This document shows, piece by piece, positions 34,587 to 45,713 of a DNA stretch of 64,000 nt. Where the stretch lies: NCBI GenBank assembly GCA_032629725.1, contig JAFEVB010000038.1, positions 496,001-560,000 on the forward strand, given 5' to 3'. The notes under the pieces were generated by a model, which had not been told where the DNA came from, made no database searches, and worked only from the letters and a program-made list of their open reading frames with translations. The position numbers and the translations under genes are program-made. This DNA comes from Gremmenia infestans. Its lineage: Eukaryota > Ascomycota > Leotiomycetes > Helotiales > Hamatocanthoscyphaceae. Every line of letters starts with the position of its first letter. The stretch's first letter is position 1.

Positions 34587-35791
34587 ATGGCGCTGCTAGA
34601 TTCATCCAAGCAAACTACACCTCCAGCAAGCATCGTTGACGGCCCTCCGACACCACCCCTTACTGCCGACGCCAAATCCTCAGGGCGCGTCGCAGCCATC
34701 TTTCGCGCCTTCCAGAGCTGTAAAAACGGCTATCCACCTTCAGTACCCTGGACAGTGTATAACCTCGATAGTGGGGAGTACGAGGACCTGCAACGTCGAC
34801 TGAAAGGCGACGTGGAACTCTGCGGATACGTGGATGATAAAGTCAAGTCAGTAATAAACATAAATGAAAGGTCATTGTAGGATGCTGATAGTAGTTTGTA
34901 GATACGATTACGATCCAATTGGCAGCAAACTCATTATTCGGATGACAACGACGTTGCACGACACCTTTGCGTCTGAATTGGTTACGGAGATCAAGAAAGG
35001 ATTTGATAATTTAAAAGAGAATCAAGTGGAGACGCGGCCATTCATAGACAAAATCAGTTCAGTAAGCGGCGCAATACACTTCGAAGAGGATGGTAGAAAA
35101 TTCAAACATGTGCCTGATATAAGGTTCCATCATAAGGATGCCGCATGGCCTGGCGTCGTAATTGAAGTCTCGTACTCACAGAAGTGGAAGAGTTTAATTG
35201 ACCTGGCTGAAAACTACCTACTTGCATCGGATGGTGGAATCAGAGTTATGGTTGGAATTGATCTGGAATACAAGAAGTCGAAGGAAGCCAGTATCTCCAT
35301 CTGGCGATTGAAGACATCGCCGGGGTACGATGGACAGCCTGAAGGCGAAGTTATTCAGGAGCTTGACAATGAGGTATATATATCCCTCGACGATTAGTGA
35401 CATCTCTGACATAAAGTAGCTTTTCAGAGACGCCGAAGGTAACCCTATCCAATCATCAGCCGGCCTCGAGCTGCCTCTTGATAACTTCGCTGTCCAAGCA
35501 CTGTCTGATGGGCTTCCCGATTGCTCTTTAATAGTTGGTCCTGAAACACTATGCACATTGCTGGCCGAAGCAGAAAAGTGGAATGACAAGTCGACACTAC
35601 TACAGGGTGTGAAGCCCGCGCGAATAAAGCGGAAGTATCGTCAAAAAACGCCAGAGGAGCAGCTCACAGTGTCAGACGAGGAGAAGGTTATGGAGGAGGA
35701 ACGTAGGATGCGGAGGAAGACAGAGAAGGCGGATAAGTCTTATGGCGAGGAAGGATTATCAGCTGAGGCGAGTAGTGAGGAAGCGATTTGA
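34587..35791 (+). CDS. Fungal PD-(D/E)xK-nuclease-like protein, apparently intact
   Basis: Three exons inferred: 34587-34846, 34902-35373 and 35420-35791, together 1104 nt (367 aa plus stop) in consistent phase. Donors are GTCAGT and GTATAT; acceptors are TTTGTAG and AAAGTAG. After a Pro/Thr-rich N-terminus comes a region with V-K-Y-D-Y-D-P and L-I-I-R-M-T-T-T-L-H-D. A core follows in exon 2: H-V-P-D-I-R-F, then P-G-V-V-I-E-V-S-Y-S-Q-K, then L-L-A-S-D-G-G-I-R-V-M-V-G-I-D. The spaced P-D and E-V-x..Q-K elements resemble the PD-(D/E)xK nuclease core, with the lysine slightly displaced. Exon 3 ends in a charged Lys/Glu-rich tail. From memory, similar proteins are common and multicopy in ascomycetes, often beside repeats. 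Function is inferred only from the fold-like motif. No disabling mutation is seen. Confidence 0.7.
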
Positions 35792-36417
35792 AAGAGGGCA
35801 TATTGATTATTCGCTCCGCGTAAGAATATGCGAGATATGCAAACACATAAAGGCTCTTAGTCCGGAGTAAGCGCAACGACATGCTGGTGTAAGATGCTTC
35901 CAAGGTTTGGGTGTCAGGAGCAGCTCAGAGAGCGTGCGAGTACCCATAAGAATTATTCATATGGTCACGAGTCCTTAATTATTCTCTGGAGTTTCCAGAA
36001 GTGCGTACATTGAGTCACTGCTTGTCATGCCTATGCTGCCGTGCTCGCCGTCGTAGTTGCTATCCTTGGTGCGCAACGTGAGGACTACGGCGGGCTCGAA
36101 AAGGGGGCCAGGCGTGCAGAGGGCGGCAATATGGTGTATCGCATGCTAAGTGGTTGTGGTGAAAGCCAGTCAGCACTTCGCTATGTGGTGATGACATTCT
36201 TCAATAAAGCGAGCGGCCTACAACAATCACTAGACACATGAAGTTAGTCCAAAAAGGTTAGAATGGATGCAAGTCAGAAGTCCAATCGTGACACTACGCA
36301 TATTTTTGAGGGGTTGAATTGAATACGTTCCTCATCGCGAGCGGCTATGAAAACCATGGTTGCAGATGCCAGTAACGGCATCTGCTTTACAATTGATCTC
36401 TAACTTGTAATGTCCAC
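35792..36417. other. Intergenic
   Basis: No recognisable gene. The plus-strand frame at 36041-36241 has no motif. Confidence 0.45.
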
Positions 36418-36960
36418 TCAGGCTAGAAATTGCCCATTATTTTCGTACACTTGTTCAAGCCCATGGCTCTTGTATGCTTTCCTTAGCACATCTTCAACTG
36501 CCTTTATCGCCGCCTCCTCAACATCCTTATATACGTGTCCAAGGCCTAAATGGCCTTCGTATCGGACGACCACGACGTTACCCCTCCAGAACAGTTGATC
36601 TGGAAATAGAGAACCAACTATTCGCTCGCAGGTTTGGTTCGTAGGAAGGGTTGGAGATAAGGTGTAGTATAAGCAGTACTGTCCACAAGCCGTATGTTCC
36701 TCGGAATTGATGAAAGCTCGTCCTATTGGGTCACAATTGTTCATTCTTCTTCTGTCGATGTGGAAAGCTGTCATAGCCCTCTCCTGATAGGCATCCCTGA
36801 ACCATGATTGGAGGTCAGGTATGGGATCGTAGAAATCTGCCATTCCGCTGGTCACCACATCTTCCTCATCCTTCTCTTTAATATCATACGCCACAATGCT
36901 GATCTTAGACCCATCGGCAGGGAGGAGCAAGGCCTTGGCTGTTCGTGGCTCGCTCGTCAT
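36418..36960 (-). CDS. Conserved fungal hypothetical protein, copy 1
   Basis: An uninterrupted 180-codon frame from ATG 36960. Features: N-terminal A-L-L-L-P-A-D-G-S, a central F-Y-D-P-I-P-D-L-Q-S-W and Y-Q-E-R-A-M-T-A-F-H, and a block with T-L-P-T-N-Q-T-C-E-R-I followed by L-F-W-R-G-N-V-V-V-V-R-Y. A diverged, broken copy lies at 53177-53661. Conservation between the copies along the whole length supports this as a real gene. No enzymatic motif, signal peptide or membrane segment is seen. Function unknown. Confidence 0.65.
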   Translation of the reverse strand: MTSEPRTAKALLLPADGSKISIVAYDIKEKDEEDVVTSGMADFYDPIPDLQSWFRDAYQERAMTAFHIDRRRMNNCDPIGRAFINSEEHTACGQYCLYYTLSPTLPTNQTCERIVGSLFPDQLFWRGNVVVVRYEGHLGLGHVYKDVEEAAIKAVEDVLRKAYKSHGLEQVYENNGQFLA

Positions 36961-37777
36961 TGTCGGAAGTGTGTTGAGAGTGTGATGTCTCTTCGCCAGT
37001 TGTTACTTGTCCCTTAAAGCTTTTCATCAATGCGAGGGGCTTTGATTCGAGGAATGATATCAAGAAGCCGCCATTCGTAGACTTGTGGTTTGACCAAATT
37101 CTACTATGTGGCAGCGGATTGAAGCAATAAAGAGCAAGTCCGCCATTAAGCTCGCTTCGAACTGTTAGTAGCATCTGCCGCAGCTAAGCCTCAACTAGAC
37201 GTCCACGTGATAGGAGCAGGGGAAGGGCAAGTCCATTTTTTCCATCACTCTCAAGTTATTCCCAAACATATGACAACTCGTACTAGAGACAAGATATACA
37301 CGGCTTGCCAAACACACTGCCCTTCCAGTTGCACGAAGCACGGTAAGGTTACAGTTACAGTATATTCCCGTCCCTGTACCAATGTGTACGTACCAATTAC
37401 AGCCTCATGAAACCCCACCTTGAATTCTATTCTTCCAAAGATGTAACTTAGCTCTCTGAAATTTGCGCCCTAATACATATGTCACTGGTGCTTTCCATAG
37501 TAAGTTACTGACGCTGCGATTGTCTGTACTGGCCCTGGCTCTGGCTCTGCCTCACCTACCATACAGCACTCTTGCGCTTCCGGCCGCTTCCTCTTGCCAG
37601 GAATGACCTCTTTTGTAGCATATGCTACTTCTGGCTCCGCCTCCAATGCAGTAAGTTAACGTTTCCTCCCTGCGTCGAGAGATGCACCTCGTAACGACAC
37701 AAACCATCGGTACTATGAAGTCGATTGAGGTCGATTGAGACGGAGGCAATCAAGACATGTGCCTTCTGTTGTTCCTA
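36961..37777. other. Intergenic, no supported gene
   Basis: Short overlapping frames only (for example 36905-37174 - and 37207-37410 +). This probably holds the promoter of copy 1 immediately upstream (36961 on, minus-oriented). Confidence 0.4.
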
Positions 37778-38233
37778 TTAGCATTTCTCGAACAAGACAA
37801 AGCTCGAGAGAAAATTACACTCATAGAACCCATGTGTTTTCTTCCATTCTTCCATCTTCGCCTTATGAGTTTCCCACTCCTGCTCATTTTCCTCGTCGCT
37901 TGCCGTTGGGTCTTTTAGCTCAGCCCGAACATCTCGTGGAGGGGTTTTCGACTTTGGCTGGTATATTGGCTGGTGACTCAGACCAAGTCTCTCCCAGTTG
38001 TTGGCTATGAGAAATGTATCCAATTCAGCAGTCTCAAAGAACTCGAAGCGTTCGCATGTGACTTTGAAAGTCTCCGTCTCTTTATTCTCCACCCATTTTA
38101 GTCCCTTTGGCTGGAACGGCGACCGAAGCATCTTCATCATGATGAATATCTTCCAATCCCCCTTCTCACTAGGAACCATTGTGCCGGCACTTGTCACTGA
38201 GTACGAGACCTCAACCGAGGAAGTGGTAGTCAT
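37778..38233 (-). CDS. Hypothetical protein, 151 aa
   Basis: An ATG at 38233 opens a clean frame with hydrophilic, protein-like composition: a beta-rich start (V-E-V-S-Y-S-V-T), W-K-I-F-I-M-M-K-M-L, then a charged C-terminal half (E-W-E-T-H-K-A-K-M-E-E-W-K-K). No domain is recognised. It could be a stand-alone small protein or a single exon. Confidence 0.45.
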   Translation of the reverse strand: MTTTSSVEVSYSVTSAGTMVPSEKGDWKIFIMMKMLRSPFQPKGLKWVENKETETFKVTCERFEFFETAELDTFLIANNWERLGLSHQPIYQPKSKTPPRDVRAELKDPTASDEENEQEWETHKAKMEEWKKTHGFYECNFLSSFVLFEKC

Positions 38234-38942
38234 GGTTGAATGGAGGGAGGCGTTGTCAAGTAGAATCGACTTGTCCTTTTAGAATATAGGGACCTGGAGA
38301 GAATAAAGCTTTGCTAAGAGGTAAAGTACTTGTATACCCTGGTCATAAGATTCTTTAACTGTTGGGATAGAATGCCAGGAGGCTCGAGGCGCGTGCTTAT
38401 TTCACGGGTCTTTGTTGTCAACGCGTGATCTGTAGTCCTCATAGGTTGATCCGGGACAGGGGGGTCGACCTAACCATCCACATGCCGATTTGCTTTCACG
38501 TGCGCCTTTATGAAACTCACAGCGTCATTTGAAATACGGATCATTGTGTAGAGGAGCAAGTTGGAAGCATTTAGTGCTTGCCACGGTATGATTTAGCCAC
38601 GCAAGGCGGTACCTTGTGATAGGACTTGACTGGCTCACTGCTAGGCGCGCGGTAAGCCAGCATGCTTATCGCAAGTCGAAACTAGACTGAAACCAATGCA
38701 GGTCAGCTTGATCTTCAAACAAACTAATTCCCGCGCGAGTATCTTGTCATCCCATTCACGACAACTATCATTGCGGCCAACAACTGATTTTGAGGTGGCA
38801 AATTGTATATTTATTCGAGATTCAATAGCACAGCGCGTATTTTACGGGGTAGTTGATGGTAATCTTGGCATTTCTCATGGTTTTGGCACAATCTCATCTT
38901 CCGCAATTGGTGTTGCACAATCAAATGATCTTGCCTAGTGTC
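38234..38942. other. Intergenic
   Basis: Upstream region of the minus-strand hypothetical gene. The frame at 38696-38938 (+) is unsupported. Confidence 0.45.
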
Positions 38943-40392
38943 TCAGACCCATACTGCCATCTTCTCTAGAGGGCCCAACACCTCACGCACGAACTCGTCA
39001 TTCCTAACAATGTGATCGCCTGTCAAATTAAGACACCATTTGACTGCGTTCTGGTAACCCTGTCCAAGCCGCGAGCCTACCTTTGGAAGTAGACTTGGCA
39101 ATGCCCTCACGTTGTCCAGCAAATCCAATTTCGTCGAGTCAGTGTCTCTCATTGCATGCCTAATTCTTTGCCAGAGTCCTACTTCGAGAAGGACAACACC
39201 GAGGCTATAGACGTCATATGCTCTGATGTAAGACGTCTTTCTTTGTCCTTCGAGCAAGTCCATATGCTGGAAGATTTCAGAATCCCACCGCGGACAGTTA
39301 AACCTATTGAAGGTCCCAGCTGGGACATCGGATATGTGCTCAGAGACCATGAGATATGAGTCGTCAATATCCGGAATACAACTGCCCTGAAGGGGGCTGA
39401 AGCCGTCGAAGAGCTACTACGCTTGAGGATGTGATATTCTTGTGAAGGAGACCCGCGGTATGACAGAAAAATACCGCCTCTGCAAGCTTATACGCGAGTT
39501 TGAGGCGCTCGGTGAGAGAAGTAGTGATTTTAGGGAACGAGTCCGCCTCGATGACTTCTGCCAGAGTTGCCATTGATAGGGTTGAGTAGGGCGGCGTTTG
39601 GGCAAATAGCAACTGATTGCCTTCCTCATAGTAAAAGAAATATTTGACCTTGAGAAGTCGAATATCCGCAACTAAGTCTAGACAGTTGAATGCCGCAGCC
39701 AGCTCACTTATTCTAGACACATTCCACTGAAACTCAGGGGTTCCTGGAATCCTATCAAGGGGAGCTCTCTGGCTGGCAAAGATGAGACTTTCGTCACGGT
39801 ACGCCAATGGCTGGAAGGTGATATCGCCCCTACGTGTGATCGCAGAAGCAAGTTCGTCTAGATTTTGCGGTAGCAGGACTTTGGCCCGCTCCAGCTTGTC
39901 ACCTGAGGCCAGAGCAAGGAATTCCTGCAGCCGGTGGTTGGACTCCAATATTAAAGACGGATTGATCTCGGTAGCAGTGTAAATCATTCGTCTGAGTTCT
40001 GGCGGGAGACCTAGCACCTGAACCTCGAAACTTCTCAGCCATCCAATCATATCCTGGTGTGCACGCCCTTGTTCTTGCCTCCAAAGAGTCTGCTCCCATC
40101 TGGTCGCAAGAACATCTAGATACTTCGCCGACTGTTCCAGTGTTACATATCCAAGCCGTAGTTGTTCTGCAGACAGCTGGGTATATTCTTCGATGATGTC
40201 AAGTACCTTTCGAGCCCAATCGATACGGTGTCTGCCGTGATCCAGCGAAGCGCTTTGTGCAGTGAAAAACGTGAGAATCGAGCGACACGTCGTGAGGTTC
40301 GTAGCTATGCGAGTTGCGAGGCGTTTCACCTCATCTACGGAGGTACCGGACACCCATGGACATGCCCCGCGGGGAATGCTGACGATATCCAT
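38943..40392 (-). pseudogene. Protein-kinase-like protein with a one-base frameshift
   Basis: From ATG 40392, 342 codons encode a long helical N-terminal region, then the N-lobe and start of a kinase-like domain: L-A-Y-K-L-A-E-A-V-F-F-C-H, then G-L-L-H-K-N-I-T-S-S-S-V-V (catalytic-loop position, H-K-N-I rather than H-R-D, so a likely pseudokinase). Just after this, at about 39364-39395, a C5 run coincides with a +1 shift. The next frame continues C-I-P-D-I-D-D-S-Y-L, then A-Y-D-V-Y-S-L-G-V-V-L-L-E-V-G-L-W, a typical kinase C-lobe helix, to the stop at 38943. One extra C would explain the break. A sequencing error is equally possible. Similar helical-plus-kinase proteins in ascomycetes are often linked to non-self recognition; here that is only a suggestion. 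Confidence 0.6.
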
Positions 40393-41808
40393 GCGATAAC
40401 ACCTCTCTGGTCTGGCCTAGCAAGTGGAATCGTAGGTGGGTTTGTCTTTGAGCGGTGCAGCGGAGCATATGATACGAGTAATGAAGGGACTTCTTCGTAA
40501 TGCGGCGTGTCGAGAAAGGAAGTTATTTATCGTTTGTACTCGTGGATACGAAGTAGGGCCGACGGCCATGGATGAGTACCGGTGCTTCGAAATACAAGCA
40601 GGAACGACGTCTCCGGGAGTAGCACAGTGCTTTGGCAGTCGTGCGACGTCGTCGAGCGCAGTGATGTAGCACGCAGTGATGTTGTTGCGATGGGGAGATG
40701 GCTGTGGTCGAAGGGTGAAGTAGTGTGTTTTGCTGAGCGGGCAGCAGGTTGTCGCTGGTGAAGGGGTAGAGGTCAAAAGAAGCACTGCTCACGTCCTTGT
40801 GGAGCGTGGGGACGAGGGACTGAAGGAGATGACCTGAGGACTCAGCTCCCATGTGTTGAAGTCGATGTTCTTGAATCTTTGGAGGCAGAACCGCTGTACC
40901 ATCGCAGAAGGAGGAGACGAGTGGTGGCGATCCAGAGCTGGCTACCCGCTATAGAATTTAAACATGCGCTTGCGCCACACACGTGACTACGTACAACCAT
41001 GGCGAAACTCCCGGACTGCATTCTTTTCCTCTCTGATTGCCTTTAAAGTTTAGAGCCATAATATTTCGTAACAGGACCTTTCTTCAGGTGATCCACATTT
41101 TGAATTGGCTTTAACAGTTCTGATTAAACGGGGGGGGTTTAGCAGAAGCGGCGATTAGTGATTTACTGTAAGCAAACCGATCGATAGCATGGTCAACCAC
41201 AGTCTTTTTCTTATTCCTGAGTGGTCTCCTTAGGGAAGAACAGCTAAAGAAAACGGTATTTGAACAACAACTTCATAGACTTGCTAAGTAAATGTTTATG
41301 ATCCCAAAACTATACACTTGTCTCGTGATAGGGTGCGTCTCAGCACTGCAGGGACGGACGGTTACTCTTATGCTTCGGACCACGTTTCCCCTTGCCTTTT
41401 ATGGCATCTTTCGCAGCACGCGTTGCTCGTGCCTCCTCGATAGCTCATCACCTTCCCCTTCCCTAGTACCCCGGTTCTGGTTCATCGGCGAACTTTGGCT
41501 TTGTTATTCACTTTCGTCGAGAGTTGGTTTCTGTATATATGGCTTTGTAGCTCTGGCATCATATGTTCGACGCCCCCCTAGCAGAGACACCTTGACACAG
41601 GCTTTACTAGTGCAGTCGCTCATAAGGCATTTCCTTTCGTACCTTGTATGGAGATGGATGGGCAAGCCATTGATAGTTCATAGTGTCGGACTTTAAGGAA
41701 TCCACAATAGTTCTGAGCTGCACCTCGATTTCCAGCTCAGATCCTTTATAGTCTTGTTGTAAGTTTATCTAGAGCTACTGTGTTTAAAACTAGTCATCCT
41801 GCATAGTA
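40393..41808. other. Intergenic, no supported gene
   Basis: Frames at 40417-40852 (-) are low-complexity, serine/proline-rich and probably leader or shadow. The frame at 41292-41696 (+) is hydrophobic without motifs. Confidence 0.4.
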
Positions 41809-44800
41809 ATGGTAGCAAAATCAAGTCGCTATCTATGCTCTATATGTACAAAGCAATACGGCTACTGTAGTCATCCTTCGTTCTCACCTAGTGCAGTATC
41901 AAATAGGGCCCTTCTGTACTTCTTCATATGGCCGCTTTCTAATGATCTGGAGGCTTTATTAGGACTCAGAGGAGCTAAAGCTGCCCTAAACTTTCTCTTC
42001 TTCTGGTCCTTAATAATAATACCGTGGACACGGGCCAAATGATCTCTTATCTTCACAGATTCCATAGGCTCTGACATAGTGCAAAGACTAGGAAAAGCAG
42101 GGCACGGACTAGCTTGCCTTATACTTGTGAGGTAAGCATTAATATGCTCTATCTAGGTTATCCTATTGCCACCGTAAGTATTGAATCGTACAGATGCGCT
42201 AAGACTACCATCATGGTAGCAGAAGATATATAAGCGAGGTCTAAGACACCGACCAAGTCCGATCACCCCTAAATACCCAGTATCCTTCACAACGGAGCCG
42301 ATATCGTTAACATGGAGCTCGAAATGGGCGTCTGCATTATGAGGCAAGACATACTCATAGCAGAATTCACAGAAAATAGGCTTCGGCGCCACGGTTAAGA
42401 CGAGTTAATGCTGCGTCCTCATATATACTAAGCGCTCTTCTCTAGATTAAAATATAATACCATGGCGCATTCGACCCTAGCCCGCCGCTAGGAGAACTGC
42501 ACAAGACGTATAAAAGCATATCAGGACTAGTTTACCAGACGCATCACGGACCATCTGATTGTTTCCGAGCAGATAACTTCGATTATAGTCGCCAAACCCT
42601 TATCGATCTAAAAAGGTTTTCCCACACTCCATAAGCTCGAGATCTCTATTAACCTTCCGGACGTGAGTAAAAGTATAGGGCTGGTCGAAGGGGAAAACCA
42701 GATCGTAAATGCTACAAGCCTAATCGACAGCGCATATTTCTGCGCATCAAGAGACATGAAGAGCAGCATGCCTAAATTTTATGAGGTTTTCATCGCAGAA
42801 GAGGCATTAATATATGCCTAAGCATAGCTCTTAACCCGGATAGAATCGATCAATTAGATATACAATTCCAAAGAATCGACCAAGTGTCGTGGCTAATACA
42901 TTCTCGCTTGCATCTGAGCCTAGGACACTAAGTATCTAATCATAGAGATAGGGGTTAACAAAGTCTCTATTAGCACTATAATTTTCTTGAGGATAGATTA
43001 TTAGATTTTCCCTAGTCATTCTCTCCAATGCGCTTTCATAAGCGTTAATAAGTGTCTGGTTACGTTTACTTACTCCGTGTAGTTGAATCGGCGGATAGTC
43101 GTGGTCGTGGCTCTAGACTGGTTCCGTTATAATAATCAAATCTGAAAAATTGGTTAAGTCCTTAGCCTCCTTGCCAACTAATATAACAAGGCCCTCCTGC
43201 CCTTCAAACAATCTCCTATAAGCACTCATGCCAAGAAGGATCGGGTCAATATCACTGAACTTATCCTTTGCGATAATATCTTTAAGGTCATCTTCTAATA
43301 CAGCGTGGGTAGATAGTGAAATCCTTAGATTAATAGACGTGACTTCTCCCCACTCATCCAATGCGACTCTGCTACCATCCATTCCACAAGATTCGCCTAT
43401 CCACATTATAAGTTCCTATGAGTCATAGCATAACTTCTCACTAACATCTTCAATACAACTGCTCATGGATGTAATAGGTGATATCAATTTGTAAGAGGCG
43501 GAGGGTGAGGTTGCGGTAGAGATGGGAGTAGGTCGATTTATTATCTGGTCCTTAAATTAAAAGAAATCGCTATACTCCTAGCGATAAATCTTCTTAGAGG
43601 CACTTTGCAAGGCAGAAGATTGCTTATTATAAGCGACTTGGAACTCGGCATACTTTAAATCGGTAGTGCGCGAAGCAGCAGCTAGTGTGCCATGTTCGAG
43701 AAGCAAGTCTTTACGAAGTGCAACATATACTAACCGTGATGCAAGATATAAAGCATTCAGCTTTGCCTAGGCGCGACCTTTGTTACTAATCATCCGAGGT
43801 GCTTCGACAGAAGAGTTAAGAAGCATCAATAACATCTGGAGAATCGGTCGAGGCTCGCGATTGCGATACAAAGCAGCTAGATCCATAGTGGCAACCCTGG
43901 ATGCGTACTCGGAGTAGATTTTGCTGGCCGTCTTATATCCTATTAAGAAGCGCCGATTATCGGCCGAAGTCTTAGTTGCGAGCGTATAGGCTACTCCACA
44001 ACGAAGGCAATATGCTATAAGGCGATCCTCAAGTCCTGCTGCGCGCCCCAATCGCCTCGTCAAATTTTGCATATCCCATAGCTGTTCTGCCCTATCCGTC
44101 AAGGCATAAGTGACATTATCGATCTTACGAAGAAGTGGAATCCTCCCTATATTCTCTTTTAGTGGAATAAGTCTCCCGGTGAGTAAAGAAGGAACTACCA
44201 TCAAATCCGACCAAGTACGAATATTGGCCTGGAAAACGTTATCCATCAATGCCATAACCAGAATAAGGCGCAGTGTATCCTCTTAAACCATATCGGTTTG
44301 GAAGAGGGAGAGCGGGACCGTCTTATACTAGCTTGGTTCAAGCTTTATTCCCTTCAGATGCCGAAAGGTAATATTTACGCGTATGTCGACAGCATCGATT
44401 AAGACATCCCAGAATGCGTAGAACTTAACATCCTCCCACAGTAGGCATGTGCCACTCTGTGTCTTTCAATCCCATGCAATGTCTCCACCCCTGCAGCCGG
44501 CATCGACCATGATGTTCAGGAACAGTGTAAAGTTCAATAACTGCCTCATATCAAAGAATGTGCCTATAAACTGTGGCGTGTACAGGACGGAGAGGAGATA
44601 AGTCAAGTCCTCGGAGTGCGCAACTGGCTTCTTCCATTGCTCACGAGAAAGGCGATACTCTTTAACCATGTCATTGTCAATATATGCCTGAACATCGAGC
44701 TGCAAATTTCGGTCCAATGGGCGGTCTCGGGCAATGCTCAGAACGGTGAATAGAAGTCGCATGTAATTTGTCAACGTGCGCACAGCAATGGTATCGCTAA

Positions 44801-45092
44801 TCCTCCCCACTCGTGATTGTGCCATAAAGATGGCGTACTGCTTAAGTAGCACTCGGTCCGGAGGAGCATGATCGGCCTTGAAATATCGCAGAGGATCGAG
44901 AAGCGGTGTTTGGTGCTCGAGGTATTCAATGAACCATCGCTTTGCGGCACGATGTTGTTCGAGAGTTGATCCAGCCAATTCTTTCCGGTGCCTTATATCA
45001 AGATCCTGACCACGGTTTTCGAGGTGAAGGTGCTCAGCAGTGGCCGCTTGCGCCAATCTGAAGCGTTCGAGGCGTGCTGCAGCCTGAGCCAT
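41809..45092 (-). pseudogene. DUF3435 tyrosine-recombinase-like protein with C2H2 fingers, RIP-type decay
   Basis: The first part (45092-44466) is open and shows DUF3435-style helices: R-T-L-T-N-Y-M-R-L-L-F, D-L-T-Y-L-L-S-V-L-Y, L-N-F-T-L-F-L-N-I-M-V-D-A-G-C-R-G-G-D-I. After a TAG the same style continues (N-I-T-F-R-H-L-K-G-I-K), then 44255-43767 covers the C-terminal recombinase region: L-I-A-Y-C-L-R-C-G-V-A-Y, I-G-Y-K-T-A-S-K-I-Y-S-E-Y. Where relatives have L-R-R-G and G-H-K this copy has L-R-C-G and G-Y-K, as C-to-T changes would give. Downstream, 42153-42392 and 41871-42077 encode C2H2-like patches (C-E-F-C..H..H; H-L-A-R-V-H). DUF3435 includes Starship 'captain' recombinases but also other families; which one this is cannot be settled here. 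Confidence 0.7.
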
Positions 45093-45713
45093 GTTGAACT
45101 GAGCAAGGATAAGGGTTGATCTAACGTGAAATTGCCCCGCCTAAGTACATCAGTTCGAGGCTAAAAATGACATTGTGTTTCTTGACATACCTAGTCACCT
45201 CTAACAGATCAAACTACCTCTATTGTCCTAAATGAATGGAAGTGGGGGACGGGGACGTCGTCGAACCCAGGCAAATTAAGAAGAAGGTCGCGTCGCAGTT
45301 TCGCGTGCTCCGCAGATGCAAAAGGATCACTAGGATCACCAGTGGATGCTGCAGATATGCTTACATAACCATTCAAACATCATCAAACAACTTATTTTTG
45401 GAAACCTCTTCAGGGGTGCGTAAGTGCTATCGTATGAGTTGCTGCTTTGATCGATTATTTTTTGGATGAAGGAATGAATGGAATGTTGGTCGATCGCCAA
45501 TATTTTTTGCTCCACACGCGCGACCACGCGCCATCATTGCCAAGACGCTTCTTTCAGCACTCAAGTCCGTGCGTGCCGAAAAAGCTTCATTGTTCTAGCG
45601 TCTCGCACATTATCCAACCATTCCATCCCATTTCCAAGAATCCGTCCCAGTCCAATAATCTTGACCCTGCTGCGCAAACTTCGCAACGCACCCATCACAG
45701 TTTCGTGGTCTAC
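45093..45713. other. Intergenic between the DUF3435 relic and the DUF4470 gene
   Basis: No supported gene. Short overlapping frames only. Confidence 0.45.

Noticed and set aside
34170..34699. Minus-strand 151-codon frame overlapping the nuclease-like gene
   Set aside because: It overlaps the supported exon 1 on the opposite strand and has no motif.
39417..40099. Alternative frames within the kinase-like gene
   Set aside because: Shadows of the 342-codon frame with biased composition.
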